Origin: BJHQ01 sp964654285
Lineage (GTDB): Bacteria > Planctomycetota > UBA11346
Direction: 5' to 3'
Assembly (NCBI GenBank): GCA_964654285.1
Contig: CAZZJC010000030.1
Span: forward strand, 5,463 to 69,462
DNA length: 64,000 nucleotides
The notes under the pieces were generated by a model. It worked only from the letters and a program-made list of their open reading frames with translations. It made no database searches and had not been told where the DNA came from. Both the position numbers and the translations under genes were made by a program. How positions within the stretch are numbered: position 1 is the stretch's first letter; each line of letters opens with the position of its first letter. This document shows, one piece after another, positions 1-9,999 of the stretch.

Positions 1-1
1 C

Positions 2-520
2 GCGGATCTCGGCCTGGCCAAGCAGCTGGAACCGGGCGAGGGCGATGATCCGTCCGGCCTCACGATGCAGGGCGTGCCCCTGGGCTCGCCCGCGTTCATG
101 GCGCCGGAGCAGGTCCGCAGCGCCCGCGATGCGACCTCCCAGGCCGACGTCTACGGCCTGGGAGCGACGCTGTACTACCTGATCAGCGGCGAACCTCCGT
201 TCGACGGCCGCAGCAGCATCGAGATCATGAGCAAGGTGATCAGCGAACCGGTCCGCCCGTTGCAGGAACTGGTCCCCGATCTGCCCGCCGGCGTGACGAG
301 CCTGGTCGAACGCATGCTGGACAAGGATCCCGCCCGCCGGCCGCTGGGCGCCGACGAGGTCATCCGCCTGCTCGAACAGGTGCTCGCCGCGCCCGACGTG
401 GCGATCGCGGCCCCGGCGGCGGCGAGGACCGAATCCGCTTCCGGCACGGTGCTGTGGCTGGTCCTGGGCGGTCTTGCCGTCGCGGTCGCCGGGGTGCTGA
501 CCTGGCTCTGGTTCAGGTAG
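2..520 (+). CDS. Ser/Thr protein kinase, C-terminal part (cut by window edge)
   Basis: The open frame enters from outside the window, so the ATP-binding lobe is missing. The first residues read ADLGLAK, the metal-binding DFG motif in its DLG form. They are followed by the activation segment ending in FMAPEQ, then ADVYGLGATLYYLISGEPPFD, typical of subdomains IX-X of PknB-type kinases. After the kinase core a short Ala/Pro-rich linker leads to one strongly hydrophobic segment (the last ~28 residues), and the protein stops just behind it. The kinase would therefore sit in the cytoplasm, anchored by a C-terminal membrane helix with no outside domain. It resembles the kinase at 4506-6332, which also has DLG and a GATLY signature. 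Its last 8 bases overlap the convergent cysteine desulfurase. The family is certain; the substrate is unknown. Confidence 0.9.
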   Translation, partial: ADLGLAKQLEPGEGDDPSGLTMQGVPLGSPAFMAPEQVRSARDATSQADVYGLGATLYYLISGEPPFDGRSSIEIMSKVISEPVRPLQELVPDLPAGVTSLVERMLDKDPARRPLGADEVIRLLEQVLAAPDVAIAAPAAARTESASGTVLWLVLGGLAVAVAGVLTWLWFR

Positions 521-1655
521 GCGACCGCCGCATCGCTTTCACCTCGCGCACGTAGGCGGCGGCGAAGGCATCGATCTCGGCCGCCGTCGTGGCGGGGCCG
601 GCCGAAACCCGCACCGCAGAACGCGCAAGATCCGCCGGCAATCCGAGGGCGAGCAGGACGTGGCTGGGTTCGCCGCGCGCCGCCATGCAGGCGGCCCCGG
701 TCGAGACGCAGAACCCGGCGAGGTCGAGGCGGGCGACCAGCGCCTCGCCGGACACCCCGGGATGGACGAGCGACAGCACGCTGGCGAGCCGGTCGCCCCC
801 GCCGCACCGTCCGGCTTCGGGCAGTTCGCGCCGGATGCGCTGCCAGGCGGCGTCCAGCCAGCCGCGCAGGCGCTCATCCACCGCCTCGGCATGCTCCAGC
901 GCCTGCGCCAGGGCGGCGGCCAGGGCGCACACGGCGGCGGCGTCCTCGGTGCCGGAGCGCCGGTCCTGCTGCTGCCGGCCGCCGGCGATCAGCGGGTTCA
1001 GGCGGACGCCGGTGCGGACGTACAGCAGTCCGACGCCTTTGGGTGCGCCGAACTTGTGTCCGGCGAAGCTGGCGAGATCGACGCCCAGTGCGGCGAGATC
1101 GAACCGGCGCTTGCCGGCGCCCTGGGCGCAATCGAGCAGCACCAGCGCCTGCGGCGCGCGTTCACGCACCAGCGCGACCAGGGCGGGCACGTCCTGCACC
1201 GTGCCGATCTCGTTGTTGGCGAACTGGAAGCAGACCAGGCCGGCGTCCGCAGCGAGCACCGCGCCCAGGGTCGCCGCGGTCAGCCGCCCGGTCGCCTCGA
1301 CCGCAGCGATCCGCACCGGCCGCCCGCTCGCGGCGGCGTTGCGCAGCACCGAGCTGTGTTCGATCGCGCTGACCACGATGGCGGCCTGGGGGCGGTCGGC
1401 GCCCGCGCCCCGGATGGCGAGGGCGTTCGCCTCGCTGCCGCCCGAGGTCGCCACCAGTTCGTGCGCCCGGCATCCGAGCAGCCGCGCGAGGTCGGCCTTG
1501 GCGCGATCGAGGCGGTGCCGCGCCGCCTGGCCGCGCGCGTGCACCGAGGTCGGGTTGCCCCAGGCCGACGCCTGCGCCTCCAGCCAGGCCGCCCGGGCGG
1601 CATCCGACAGCGGCGCGGTGGCGTTCCAGTCCAGATAGACGGGGTCGGGGGCCAT
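513..1655 (-). CDS. Cysteine desulfurase, NifS/IscS class
   Basis: This is a 380-residue PLP enzyme that takes sulfur from L-cysteine to form a protein persulfide for Fe-S cluster or thio-nucleoside synthesis. It begins YLDWNATAP. It has the pyridine-ring histidine near residue 100 (AIEHSS), the PLP lysine at about 201 (FAGHKFGAPKG), GRQQQDRRSGTED, and the persulfide cysteine at about 323 (STGAACMAARGEPSHVL). The short segment around that cysteine looks more like the NifS/IscS group than SufS. The ATG at 1655 is chosen because GCAGGAAAA lies just before it and the conserved N-terminus starts there; the open frame runs further upstream without similarity. No iscU or tRNA-thiolation gene is adjacent, so its partner is not shown. 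Confidence 0.93.
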   Translation of the reverse strand: MAPDPVYLDWNATAPLSDAARAAWLEAQASAWGNPTSVHARGQAARHRLDRAKADLARLLGCRAHELVATSGGSEANALAIRGAGADRPQAAIVVSAIEHSSVLRNAAASGRPVRIAAVEATGRLTAATLGAVLAADAGLVCFQFANNEIGTVQDVPALVALVRERAPQALVLLDCAQGAGKRRFDLAALGVDLASFAGHKFGAPKGVGLLYVRTGVRLNPLIAGGRQQQDRRSGTEDAAAVCALAAALAQALEHAEAVDERLRGWLDAAWQRIRRELPEAGRCGGGDRLASVLSLVHPGVSGEALVARLDLAGFCVSTGAACMAARGEPSHVLLALGLPADLARSAVRVSAGPATTAAEIDAFAAAYVREVKAMRRSPT

Positions 1656-1806
1656 GGTTTTCCTGCGGGTTCCTTGATCCAGGCGGGGAGGAAGGGTGGG
1701 TTCTCCACCTGCGAAGCAAGCCGCCCGCCGGCCGAAACCCGTCGGAACCCGTCGAATCAGGCCTTGGCTGCGGGTATCAGCGCCGGCACCGGCAACCATG
1801 CGGCGG

Positions 1807-1835
1807 TTGCGGCGGGTTCGTGGCAGGAGTATCCT
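1807..1835 (+). promoter_or_regulatory. Putative promoter TTGCGG-N17-TATCCT, 6 bases before ATG
   Basis: A -35-like TTGCGG (1807-1812) and a -10-like TATCCT (1830-1835) are spaced by exactly 17 bases. Only 6 bases separate the -10 from the ATG at 1842, so transcription would start at or next to the start codon. AGGAG also occurs upstream (1825-1829), but it overlaps the spacer. Seen in sequence; activity is inferred. Confidence 0.45.
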
Positions 1836-1841
1836 TCCGCC

Positions 1842-2867
1842 ATGTCTCCGAACACCGATGCCATGACGGGTGCCATCCGGCGCACCACCGTCGACCTCAT
1901 GCCGATCGAGCGCGATCCGCGCACGATGTCGCACTTCGCCCTGGTCACGGCGGAATACCACCGGCCCACCGACCACCTCGACAAGCGCTTCGAGCGCTTC
2001 GATGTCGCCAAGGCCGCGCTGCCACGCTTCGACGCCCGCCTGGGCCGCATGGTGCCGACGATGGCGGCGTTCGACCTCGAAGACCAGACCGCGACCTGTT
2101 ATGCGATCCGCAGCCAGGAGTTCGGCCGCTTCGGCGTGCGCAGCGACAAGTCGGCGGTCGGCCCCCAGGTGCTGGTCGGCGAGATCGACGGCCCCGACGC
2201 CAGCCAGTGGTCGTTCCCGTTCTCCAACGTCTACAAGACCGCCCTGGCCGGCCACCGCCCGGTGCGCTCGGAACTGTCAGCCGAGCTCGGGAAGCTCGCG
2301 CTGTGCGCCCTCGCCTGCGGCATCGCCGCCACGCTGGTGGTGCTCGGCAACCAGCTCCCCGAATGGTGGATCGCCGCCGGCGCCGGATCCGGCATCGGCC
2401 TGTGGATGCTCGTGCGCCTGCTCGCGGTCGAATGGGCCGGGGCGCGCTACCACACCTACCTCCACGCCCGTTTCCGGGGCGCCATCCCGGACGAGGTCCG
2501 CGCCCGCATCCTGCTCGAACGCGCCCAGTTCGATCGCGTGTTCATCTTCTCCGAGGCGCAGCGCTGGTCGGTCGGATCGGTCGATGATTCGCAGCTTTCC
2601 GAGGCCATCGCGGTCGGCTACCGCCGCACCAATGACGGCGACCGCTTCTGGGTCATCGCCCGCTTCGAACCGGTCAAGGCCGACACCTGGGCCGCCAAGC
2701 ACATCAAGCCCAGCCACCCCGAACCCAGGACCGACGCCAAGCCGATGAAGCAGGTCAAGACCGATGCGGTCTCGCGCTCGGCCCCGATCGCCGAGGAGCT
2801 GGCCGGGGATCCGGATCTGCCGCCGAGCGATCCTCCGGCAGCGGACGCCCCTGGATCCAAGCCCTGA
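1842..2867 (+). CDS. Unrecognised membrane protein with two central helices
   Basis: I do not recognise this 341-residue protein. It has a soluble N-terminal part (1-150), two adjacent hydrophobic segments at about 151-169 and 174-196 separated by a very short turn, and a long soluble C-terminal part. This suggests a hairpin in the inner membrane with both ends in the cytoplasm. A stretch at about 215-285 (ERAQFDRVFIFSEAQRW, later GDRFWVIARFEPV) looks folded, and the last ~60 residues are Lys/Pro/Ala-rich and probably disordered. The ATG at 1842 is preferred because a promoter-like element sits just upstream; the frame is open far upstream only because of the high GC content. It diverges from the cysteine desulfurase and precedes a hemerythrin by 55 bases, but no functional link is evident. 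Confidence 0.75.
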   Translation: MSPNTDAMTGAIRRTTVDLMPIERDPRTMSHFALVTAEYHRPTDHLDKRFERFDVAKAALPRFDARLGRMVPTMAAFDLEDQTATCYAIRSQEFGRFGVRSDKSAVGPQVLVGEIDGPDASQWSFPFSNVYKTALAGHRPVRSELSAELGKLALCALACGIAATLVVLGNQLPEWWIAAGAGSGIGLWMLVRLLAVEWAGARYHTYLHARFRGAIPDEVRARILLERAQFDRVFIFSEAQRWSVGSVDDSQLSEAIAVGYRRTNDGDRFWVIARFEPVKADTWAAKHIKPSHPEPRTDAKPMKQVKTDAVSRSAPIAEELAGDPDLPPSDPPAADAPGSKP

Positions 2868-2922
2868 GGCGCAGGTTCAGCCCTGATGCTCCTTGTCGTC
2901 GCGCCGCAACCCAGGAGACGAC

Positions 2923-3375
2923 ATGCACACCATCACCTGGGTTCCGGCCTTCAGCGTCGGCTATGAACCGATCGACCGGCAGCACCAGGTCATCGTCGAT
3001 CTGTACAACGGGCTGTGCGCCGATCTGAGCGGATCCACCATGGATTCCGCCGAGAAGAAGCTGGGCGACTACATCGACGGGCATTTCCGGTTCGAGGACG
3101 TGCTCATGGAGCGGACGGGATATGCCAAGCGGATGGCGCACCTCGCCGACCATCGCCGCCTGATCGACATGTACCGGGTCATCCAGGCCAGGGACGAGAA
3201 CAAGTCGACGGTGATGAAGATCGTGGTCTACAAATGGTTCGTCGAACACGTCGTCAGCGATGAGATGGACCGCGATCTGGGGCGCTTCCTCGCGGGACAG
3301 CCGCTCGTTGAACCGCCGCCGGCCGGTCAGGCGGCGGCTACAACCCCTCCGGACGCCGGAACCCCATCCCGCTGA
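2923..3375 (+). CDS. Bacteriohemerythrin, single domain
   Basis: This is a 150-residue four-helix di-iron protein that binds O2 for storage, delivery or sensing. The ligand pattern is easy to follow: H21 (DRQHQ), H54 and E58 (GHFRFED), H73 and H77 (HLADH), and H109 (EHVV). The bridging acid normally lies five residues after the last histidine. Here that position is Glu114, with Asp113 just before it, so the register of the seventh ligand is unusual. The ATG at 2923 is preferred over a TTG at 2893 because AGGAGA stands 5 bases upstream and the family begins with a WxPxxSVG-like segment. A Pro/Ala tail of about 25 residues follows the fold. The 3' end overlaps the convergent gene at 3338 by 38 bases. 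Confidence 0.9.
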   Translation: MHTITWVPAFSVGYEPIDRQHQVIVDLYNGLCADLSGSTMDSAEKKLGDYIDGHFRFEDVLMERTGYAKRMAHLADHRRLIDMYRVIQARDENKSTVMKIVVYKWFVEHVVSDEMDRDLGRFLAGQPLVEPPPAGQAAATTPPDAGTPSR

Positions 3376-4480
3376 TCAGCAGCGATCCCGGCGCGCGGCC
3401 GTTGTGGATCAGGACCTGGATCGCCTTGATGTCGCCCAGGTTGTCGATCCTGCCGGTCTTCGCGTAGTTGTTGGCCTTGCAGCCGTAGATCGCGGCCCGC
3501 AGGTCGAAGCGGACCGGGACGAAGGTCTGGCCCGGCGCGACATCCACCGGGGCTGACTCGTAGAAATCCCAGCTCGAACCGGTCTTGAAGGCGACCCCGA
3601 GCTTGATCGGCTGCTTTTCCTGGTTCAGGACGTGGAATTCCAGGACCGAGTCCGAGGTCAGGGCCCAGCTCACCCGGCGTTCGAGGGCGGCCTTGAACTG
3701 TTCGCCACCCGCGTAATCGATCTTGAGCACCTCGCGCTGGGCCTGGCCGTCGCGGATGCGTACGACCTCGGTCTTCGACGGGTTGCTCCACTTCGGGTTG
3801 TCGGCCTCCCAGCCCCGGATCTCGAAGCCGGGTTGCGAGACCGGCACCTTGAGCGGTCCCGGACCGGCGGCGGTCGTCGCGGCGACGCTGGCGGGATCGA
3901 GGCCGCCGGTCCGCGCCTCGTAGTCGGCGAGGGTCTGCTGCAGGAGCTTGAGGCGCGCCAGCGGCGCCGGATCCGTGCCGCCCTTGTCGCGGTATTCCAC
4001 GTAGTACGGGATCGCCTCGCGCGGGCCCTTCGCGCGGTCGTTGCGTTCGATCGCGTCCGCCAGCTGCGCCAGCCCGGCCAGGTCGAGGGTGCCGTCCTCG
4101 TGCAGCTGCTTGAGCAGCCGCACCGCATCGCCGAAGCGCTTGTTCGCGAGGTACCAGCGCGCCAGGCCCAGGCAGGCGGCGAGATCCTTGGGGTTGTCGC
4201 GCACGAACGCCTCGCGCGATTTCAGGCTGGCGTGGATCTCCTTCACCCGCTGGCGGGCGATGGTGAACACCCCTTTGCCGGTGCTGATGCGGACCTCGTT
4301 GCGCTGCTCGTCGATCTCGGCGTTGCCGACGATGCGGTGCTCGTTGTCGAGCACGACGAGGTCGAGTTCGAGCGCCGGCTCATCCGCCGCTGCCGGCGGG
4401 GCGGCCGATGCGGTGGCGGCGTGCAGGCTGCCTCCGCAGCAGGCGAGTCCGGTCAGGAACGGGACGAGGAGGAGGCGCAC
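3338..4480 (-). CDS. Secreted TPR-like protein with C-terminal beta domain
   Basis: This 380-residue protein is of unknown function. It starts with a signal peptide (MRLLLVPFLTGLACCGG, then small residues), probably cleaved near residue 25. The next ~60 residues (ELDLVVLDNEHRIVG to VFTIARQRVKEI) look like a small beta domain. Helical repeats resembling tetratricopeptide motifs follow (ACLGLARWYLANKRFGDAVRLLKQL). The last ~170 residues (FEIRGWEADNPKW onward, with VLEFHVLNQ and TFVPVRFDLR) look like a carbohydrate-binding-type beta sandwich. The start is GTG, supported by TAGATT six bases upstream. The secreted protein at 24520-25587 has a similar beginning (short beta part, then helical repeats), so the two may belong to one family. 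No operon partner. Confidence 0.7.
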   Translation of the reverse strand: MRLLLVPFLTGLACCGGSLHAATASAAPPAAADEPALELDLVVLDNEHRIVGNAEIDEQRNEVRISTGKGVFTIARQRVKEIHASLKSREAFVRDNPKDLAACLGLARWYLANKRFGDAVRLLKQLHEDGTLDLAGLAQLADAIERNDRAKGPREAIPYYVEYRDKGGTDPAPLARLKLLQQTLADYEARTGGLDPASVAATTAAGPGPLKVPVSQPGFEIRGWEADNPKWSNPSKTEVVRIRDGQAQREVLKIDYAGGEQFKAALERRVSWALTSDSVLEFHVLNQEKQPIKLGVAFKTGSSWDFYESAPVDVAPGQTFVPVRFDLRAAIYGCKANNYAKTGRIDNLGDIKAIQVLIHNGRAPGSLLISGMGFRRPEGL

Positions 4481-4486
4481 GCCGGC

Positions 4487-4492
4487 AATCTA
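4487..4492 (-). promoter_or_regulatory. Putative leaderless -10 (TAGATT), 6 bases before GTG
   Basis: The hexamer reads TAGATT on the minus strand and ends 6 bases before the GTG at 4480. No ribosome site is visible. A clear TTG-type -35 is not seen. Confidence 0.35.
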
Positions 4493-4505
4493 CGGCGGAT
4501 TCGCG

Positions 4506-6332
<1,827 letters not shown>

Positions 6333-6337
6333 GGGGG

Positions 6338-6366
6338 ATTGTACCCCGTTGCTGACCAGGACGCAA
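6338..6366 (-). promoter_or_regulatory. Putative promoter TTGCGT-N17-TACAAT, 5 bases before GTG
   Basis: Read on the minus strand, TTGCGT (6361-6366) and TACAAT (6338-6343) are separated by 17 bases, and the kinase GTG begins 5 bases later. TACAAT is embedded in GGGGTACAATCCCC, a weak palindrome. This is the best-formed of the leaderless-type promoters in the window. Confidence 0.5.
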
Positions 6367-6413
6367 AAGGCGGGGGGATGCGTGTCGGCGGTCGGATGGT
6401 ACACCACCCCACG

Positions 6414-7448
6414 ATGCTCGTTCTCGCCTCAGCCGACCTGCCGGGTACCGGCGGCACCTGCGCCCCGCACCAGCGCCGCTGCACGGAAATGCTCCGCGAC
6501 AAGCCGGGCGGCGAGGGCCATTGGTGGCTCCAGGTCGCCTGCGACCGCCTGCCCAACGCGCAGGTGCGGGCCGCGATCGCCCGCGCCGCGCACTGCCCGG
6601 TCGAGGACGTCTCCGACGCCGGCAGCCGCGACCGCCACGCGCCCTGCCTGCGCTGGCTCAGCGTGCCCGACGGGCCGGTCGAGCACCCGAACCAGCTCAA
6701 GCTCGCCGGCGCCTACGGGAAGATGAAGGTGATGCAGGTCCAGCCGGCCAACCGCCCGGTTTCGCCCGACGACATCGTGCGCCTGAAATGGGAGATCTTC
6801 ATCCACGAACCGCCCGCCGGGGCCTACGACCGCGCGCGCGCGGTGATGGACCGCCTGCGCCGGGGCGGCCTGCCCAACTACTTCGATCCGCATGGATTCG
6901 GTCGCGCCGGCGAGCTCGCGCGCTGGGGCCTGATGCTGCTCAGCGGTGCCCGCCTGCCCGAGGCCGCGCGCCGGGCGGATGCGCACCGATTGCGCCGCGC
7001 GGCCCAGGAATGGCTGTTCAACCGCTGGCTCGCCGACCGCGTCGCGGCAGGACTGCTCGGCCGCTGCGTCCTCGGCGACCACATCGCCGGCGCCGACGGC
7101 CGCATCCGGACGGTGGAGGACGCGGAACTCTGGCAGCGCCGTCTGGACAGTTTCGGCGCCCAGGTCTTCGGGCCGCTGTTCGGCCAGGGCTGCCCGCCGG
7201 CCTCCGCCGCCGCCGCTGCGGCGGAAGCGTCGGTCCTGGCAGGAGAGAACCTGGTGGCTGACGCGCTTGGCGGTCTGCGCGGCGGCCTGCGCCCGGCCCG
7301 GGTGCAACCCCAGGCGGTGATGGTCGATGTCGAGCGCAGCGGCGCGGTGACGGTGCGCCTGGAACTGCCGCCTGAGACGCGTATCGGGGTGCTGCTTGCG
7401 GAAGTCGTGAAGACGGATCACCCTGAACCAGGAACCGACGATGACTGA
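6414..7448 (+). CDS. truD: tRNA pseudouridine(13) synthase TruD, divergent
   Basis: This 344-residue protein is close to the usual TruD length (349 in E. coli). TruD converts U13 of tRNA-Glu to pseudouridine. The catalytic motif appears as AGSRDRHAPCLRWLSVP, with the likely catalytic aspartate at 73; the family norm is AGxKDRxAxTxQW. The second motif NYFDPHGFG stands where NYFGxQRFG is expected, and the C-terminal LPPETRIGVLLAEVVK replaces LPxGSYATxLLRE. The fold signature is clear, but several usually invariant positions differ, so activity or target may have drifted. It overlaps fmt by 8 bases, giving translational coupling of two tRNA-modifying genes, and is divergent from the kinase upstream. 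Confidence 0.82.
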   Translation: MLVLASADLPGTGGTCAPHQRRCTEMLRDKPGGEGHWWLQVACDRLPNAQVRAAIARAAHCPVEDVSDAGSRDRHAPCLRWLSVPDGPVEHPNQLKLAGAYGKMKVMQVQPANRPVSPDDIVRLKWEIFIHEPPAGAYDRARAVMDRLRRGGLPNYFDPHGFGRAGELARWGLMLLSGARLPEAARRADAHRLRRAAQEWLFNRWLADRVAAGLLGRCVLGDHIAGADGRIRTVEDAELWQRRLDSFGAQVFGPLFGQGCPPASAAAAAAEASVLAGENLVADALGGLRGGLRPARVQPQAVMVDVERSGAVTVRLELPPETRIGVLLAEVVKTDHPEPGTDDD

Positions 7449-8397
7449 ACTCCAGACCGCATTCCTGGGCACGCCCGATATTGCGGTGCCGGCCTTGCGC
7501 ATCCTCGCCAGGCGGACCCGGGTCCGGGTGGTGATCACCCAGCCCGACCGGCCGGCCGGTCGGGGCAACAAGCTCCAGGCCCCGGCCGTGAAGGTCGCGG
7601 CGGAACAGCTCGGCCTGCCGGTGTGGCAGCCTGAACGCCTGCGCGACCACGTGGCCGATGCGCGCCTGGCCGGACTCGATCTCTTCATCGTCATGGCCTT
7701 CGGCGAGATCTTCCCCAAGGCGGTGCTCGATCTGCCGCGCCTGGGCTGCGTCAACCTGCATGCCTCGCTGCTGCCGCGCTGGCGCGGTGCGAGCCCGCTC
7801 CAGGCCGCGATCCGCGCCGGCGACACCCAGAGCGGGGTCACCGTGATGCGCCTGGCGGTCGGCGTCGATGCCGGTCCGGTCTTCAACCGCGAGATCGTGC
7901 CGATCGGCCCGCGCACCCGCCTGCCTGAGCTGCACGATGCCATCGCCGAGGCCGCCGCGCGGGCGCTCGATGCCTACCTCGATCTCGATGAGGCCACCGT
8001 CCCCAACCTGCAGGACGAGTTCGAGGCCACCCATTGCCGCAAGCTGACGACCGCGGACGGGCAGCTCGATTTCAGCCATAGCGGGGTGGAACTCGACCGC
8101 TGGGTGCGCGCCTACACGCCGTCGCCCGGCTGCTGGACCCTCGCCGCCATGCCCGATCGCGAACACCACATGCGCCTGCGCATCCACGACCTGGAACCGC
8201 GCCCGGCTGTGAAAAACCTTGCGATTGGCGCTGTCTCTGTCAGCGGTGGCGAACTCCTGGTTGGTTGCGGCGATGGCGCGGTGGCCGTGCTGCGCCTGCA
8301 GGCCCCGGATCGCGCGGTGATGGACGCGGCGGCCTTCCTGAACGGGAACCCGGCACCGACCCGCTTCGCCTCGCCGCCGGCGGCGACGGCGTGCTGA
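7441..8397 (+). CDS. fmt: Methionyl-tRNA formyltransferase
   Basis: This 318-residue enzyme formylates Met-tRNAfMet with 10-formyl-tetrahydrofolate. The N-terminal Rossmann-type domain carries the catalytic triad N105, H107 and D143, in NLHASLLPRWRGASP and GVDAGPV. The SLLPxxRGxxP signature is perfect. The C-terminal tRNA-binding domain (about 205-310) is present. The ATG lies inside the last codons of truD, so translation is probably coupled. fmt often travels with def (peptide deformylase), but no def gene is here. After the stop come two short GC-rich hairpins between convergent genes. Confidence 0.95.
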   Translation: MTELQTAFLGTPDIAVPALRILARRTRVRVVITQPDRPAGRGNKLQAPAVKVAAEQLGLPVWQPERLRDHVADARLAGLDLFIVMAFGEIFPKAVLDLPRLGCVNLHASLLPRWRGASPLQAAIRAGDTQSGVTVMRLAVGVDAGPVFNREIVPIGPRTRLPELHDAIAEAAARALDAYLDLDEATVPNLQDEFEATHCRKLTTADGQLDFSHSGVELDRWVRAYTPSPGCWTLAAMPDREHHMRLRIHDLEPRPAVKNLAIGAVSVSGGELLVGCGDGAVAVLRLQAPDRAVMDAAAFLNGNPAPTRFASPPAATAC

Positions 8398-8416
8398 AGG
8401 ATTCCTGACGGCGAGC

Positions 8417-8510
8417 GGGGCGCTGCCCCAGCCCTGCGGGCATAATAGGGGCATCGCCCCGCTGTGCTCTTTGCTGCAGGGGCTTCGCCGGCTTCGCCCC
8501 CGCACCCCCG
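8417..8510. repeat. GC-rich hairpins between convergent fmt and hflX
   Basis: Two hairpins with 5-bp stems, GGGGC-loop-GCCCC, lie at 8417-8429 and 8448-8460. They are followed by TTTGCTGCAGGGGCTTCGCC and a CCCGCACCCCC run. The second part resembles the paired elements at 32625-32980 (TTTTGCAG followed by a GGGGCTCTGCCCC hairpin), so it is probably another, decayed member of that family. The hairpins may end transcription from both sides, but no T-run follows. Confidence 0.45.
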
Positions 8511-8514
8511 GATC

Positions 8515-9822
8515 CTAGACGAACTCGATGGCCGGGTTCTCGCGCAGCTGCGCGGCCAGGTTGTCGTCGGCGGTGATGGTGAGTTCGCCGTGGGTCTCGT
8601 CCCAGCGTTCGCTGAGCACGGCGGCCTTGCGGCGGATGAAGGCGGCGATGGCGCCGTCGGCCACCGGGACGCGCAGTTTGATGGTGCGGACGCGCGCGAG
8701 CACGGCGGATTCCAGGCTGGTGCGCAGGTGATCCAGGCCGTCGCCGGTGATCGCGCTGACCGCCACCGACGGGCCGCAATGCTTGCGGAACGATCCCAGA
8801 AGCGTGCGCGAGTGCGGCCGGTCGGTCTTGTTGAAGACGTTGATGCGCGGCACCTCGGCGGCGCCGATCTGGGTCAGGACCTCCTCGACCGAGGCGACCT
8901 GTTCCGCCATCACCGGGCTGGCGGCGTCGATGACGTGCAGGAGCAGATCCGCCTCGCGCACCTCGGCCAGGGTGGCATGGAAGCTGGCGATCAGGGTCGG
9001 CGGCAGGTTGCGGATGAAGCCGACGGTGTCGGACAGGACGACATCGACGGATCGGCCGACGCCTTCGAGGAACAGGCGGTGGCTGCGGGTGTCGAGGGTC
9101 GCGAACAGGCGGTCCTCGGCGAGCACCCCGGCGCGGGTGAGCGCGTTCATCAGCGTGCTCTTGCCCGCGTTGGTGTAGCCGACCAGGCAGATGTTGAAGC
9201 AGTTCGCGCGCTTCTGCACCTTCCGATCGGTGCGCTCGCTGATCTCGTCGAGTTCGCGCTTCAGGGTCAGGATGCGCTTGCGGACCAGGCGGCGGTCCAT
9301 CTCGATCTGCTTTTCGCCCGTGCCGGTCAGGCCGCCCGAGGTTCCCCCCAGGCTGCCGCTGAACGACTGGCGGTCGAGATGGCTCCACAGGCGCTTGAGC
9401 CGGGTCTTGGTGTATTCCATGCGCGCGAGTTCGACCGCGAGGGTCGCCTGGTGCGTGCGCGCGTTGCGGGCGAAGATGTCGATGATCAGCTCGTCGTAGT
9501 CGATGACCTTGACCCCGACGCCTTCCTCCAGGTTGCGCTGCTGGCTCGGCGACAGCGACACGTCGAAGGCGACCTCCTGCGCCCCGTGCGCGACGGCCAG
9601 CTCGGCCAGTTCCTTGATCTTGCCCGAGCCGATGTAGGTGGCGGCGTGCGGCCGTTGCAGGTGCTGGCGCAGCACGTTCTGGACGCTGCGACCGCCGGTG
9701 TCGAGGAGCGAGCGCATCTCCTCTTCGCGCTGGGCCTCCTGGTCGCGTTCCTGCGGATGGACGGTCAGGACGAGGATGACGGGGATGACATCCGAAAGCG
9801 TGGCATGGGACTTGGGCTTCAT
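8515..9822 (-). CDS. hflX: GTPase HflX (ribosome-associated)
   Basis: This 435-residue GTPase belongs to the HflX family, which splits or rescues stalled 70S ribosomes. The N-terminal domain carries YIGSGKIKELAELA and DxSLSPSQQRNLE. A glycine-rich linker (SLGGTSGGLTGTGEKQ) leads into the G domain, with Walker A GYTNAGKSTL, DTVGFIRNLPP as G3, and NKTD as G4. The last ~60 residues form the C-terminal domain. The start is the ATG at 9822; the frame upstream stays open for a thousand residues only because of base composition. It stands alone, without the hfq or hflKC neighbours known in proteobacteria, and is divergent from the lptD-like operon. Confidence 0.94.
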   Translation of the reverse strand: MKPKSHATLSDVIPVILVLTVHPQERDQEAQREEEMRSLLDTGGRSVQNVLRQHLQRPHAATYIGSGKIKELAELAVAHGAQEVAFDVSLSPSQQRNLEEGVGVKVIDYDELIIDIFARNARTHQATLAVELARMEYTKTRLKRLWSHLDRQSFSGSLGGTSGGLTGTGEKQIEMDRRLVRKRILTLKRELDEISERTDRKVQKRANCFNICLVGYTNAGKSTLMNALTRAGVLAEDRLFATLDTRSHRLFLEGVGRSVDVVLSDTVGFIRNLPPTLIASFHATLAEVREADLLLHVIDAASPVMAEQVASVEEVLTQIGAAEVPRINVFNKTDRPHSRTLLGSFRKHCGPSVAVSAITGDGLDHLRTSLESAVLARVRTIKLRVPVADGAIAAFIRRKAAVLSERWDETHGELTITADDNLAAQLRENPAIEFV

Positions 9823-9999
9823 GCCTGGGCGTCGATGTCGCGGCGGATGGTTCGCATGGGTTCTGCGATCCTGTACTCGGGAAACCAGGCGAGCACAAGC
9901 GCCCGGCGGTGATCCGTGCCCCGCCGTCAGGTCCGCCGCGGCTGCGCGCGCCGGCAGACGCTTCCCAATGCGCTCCGTCGCCGCAGCATTCCGCCTCCC

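Noticed and set aside
1715..1745. Third copy of the GCCGGC-GAAAA repeat
   Set aside because: It has GCCGGCCGAAA only; the hairpin partner and the GCAGC end are missing.
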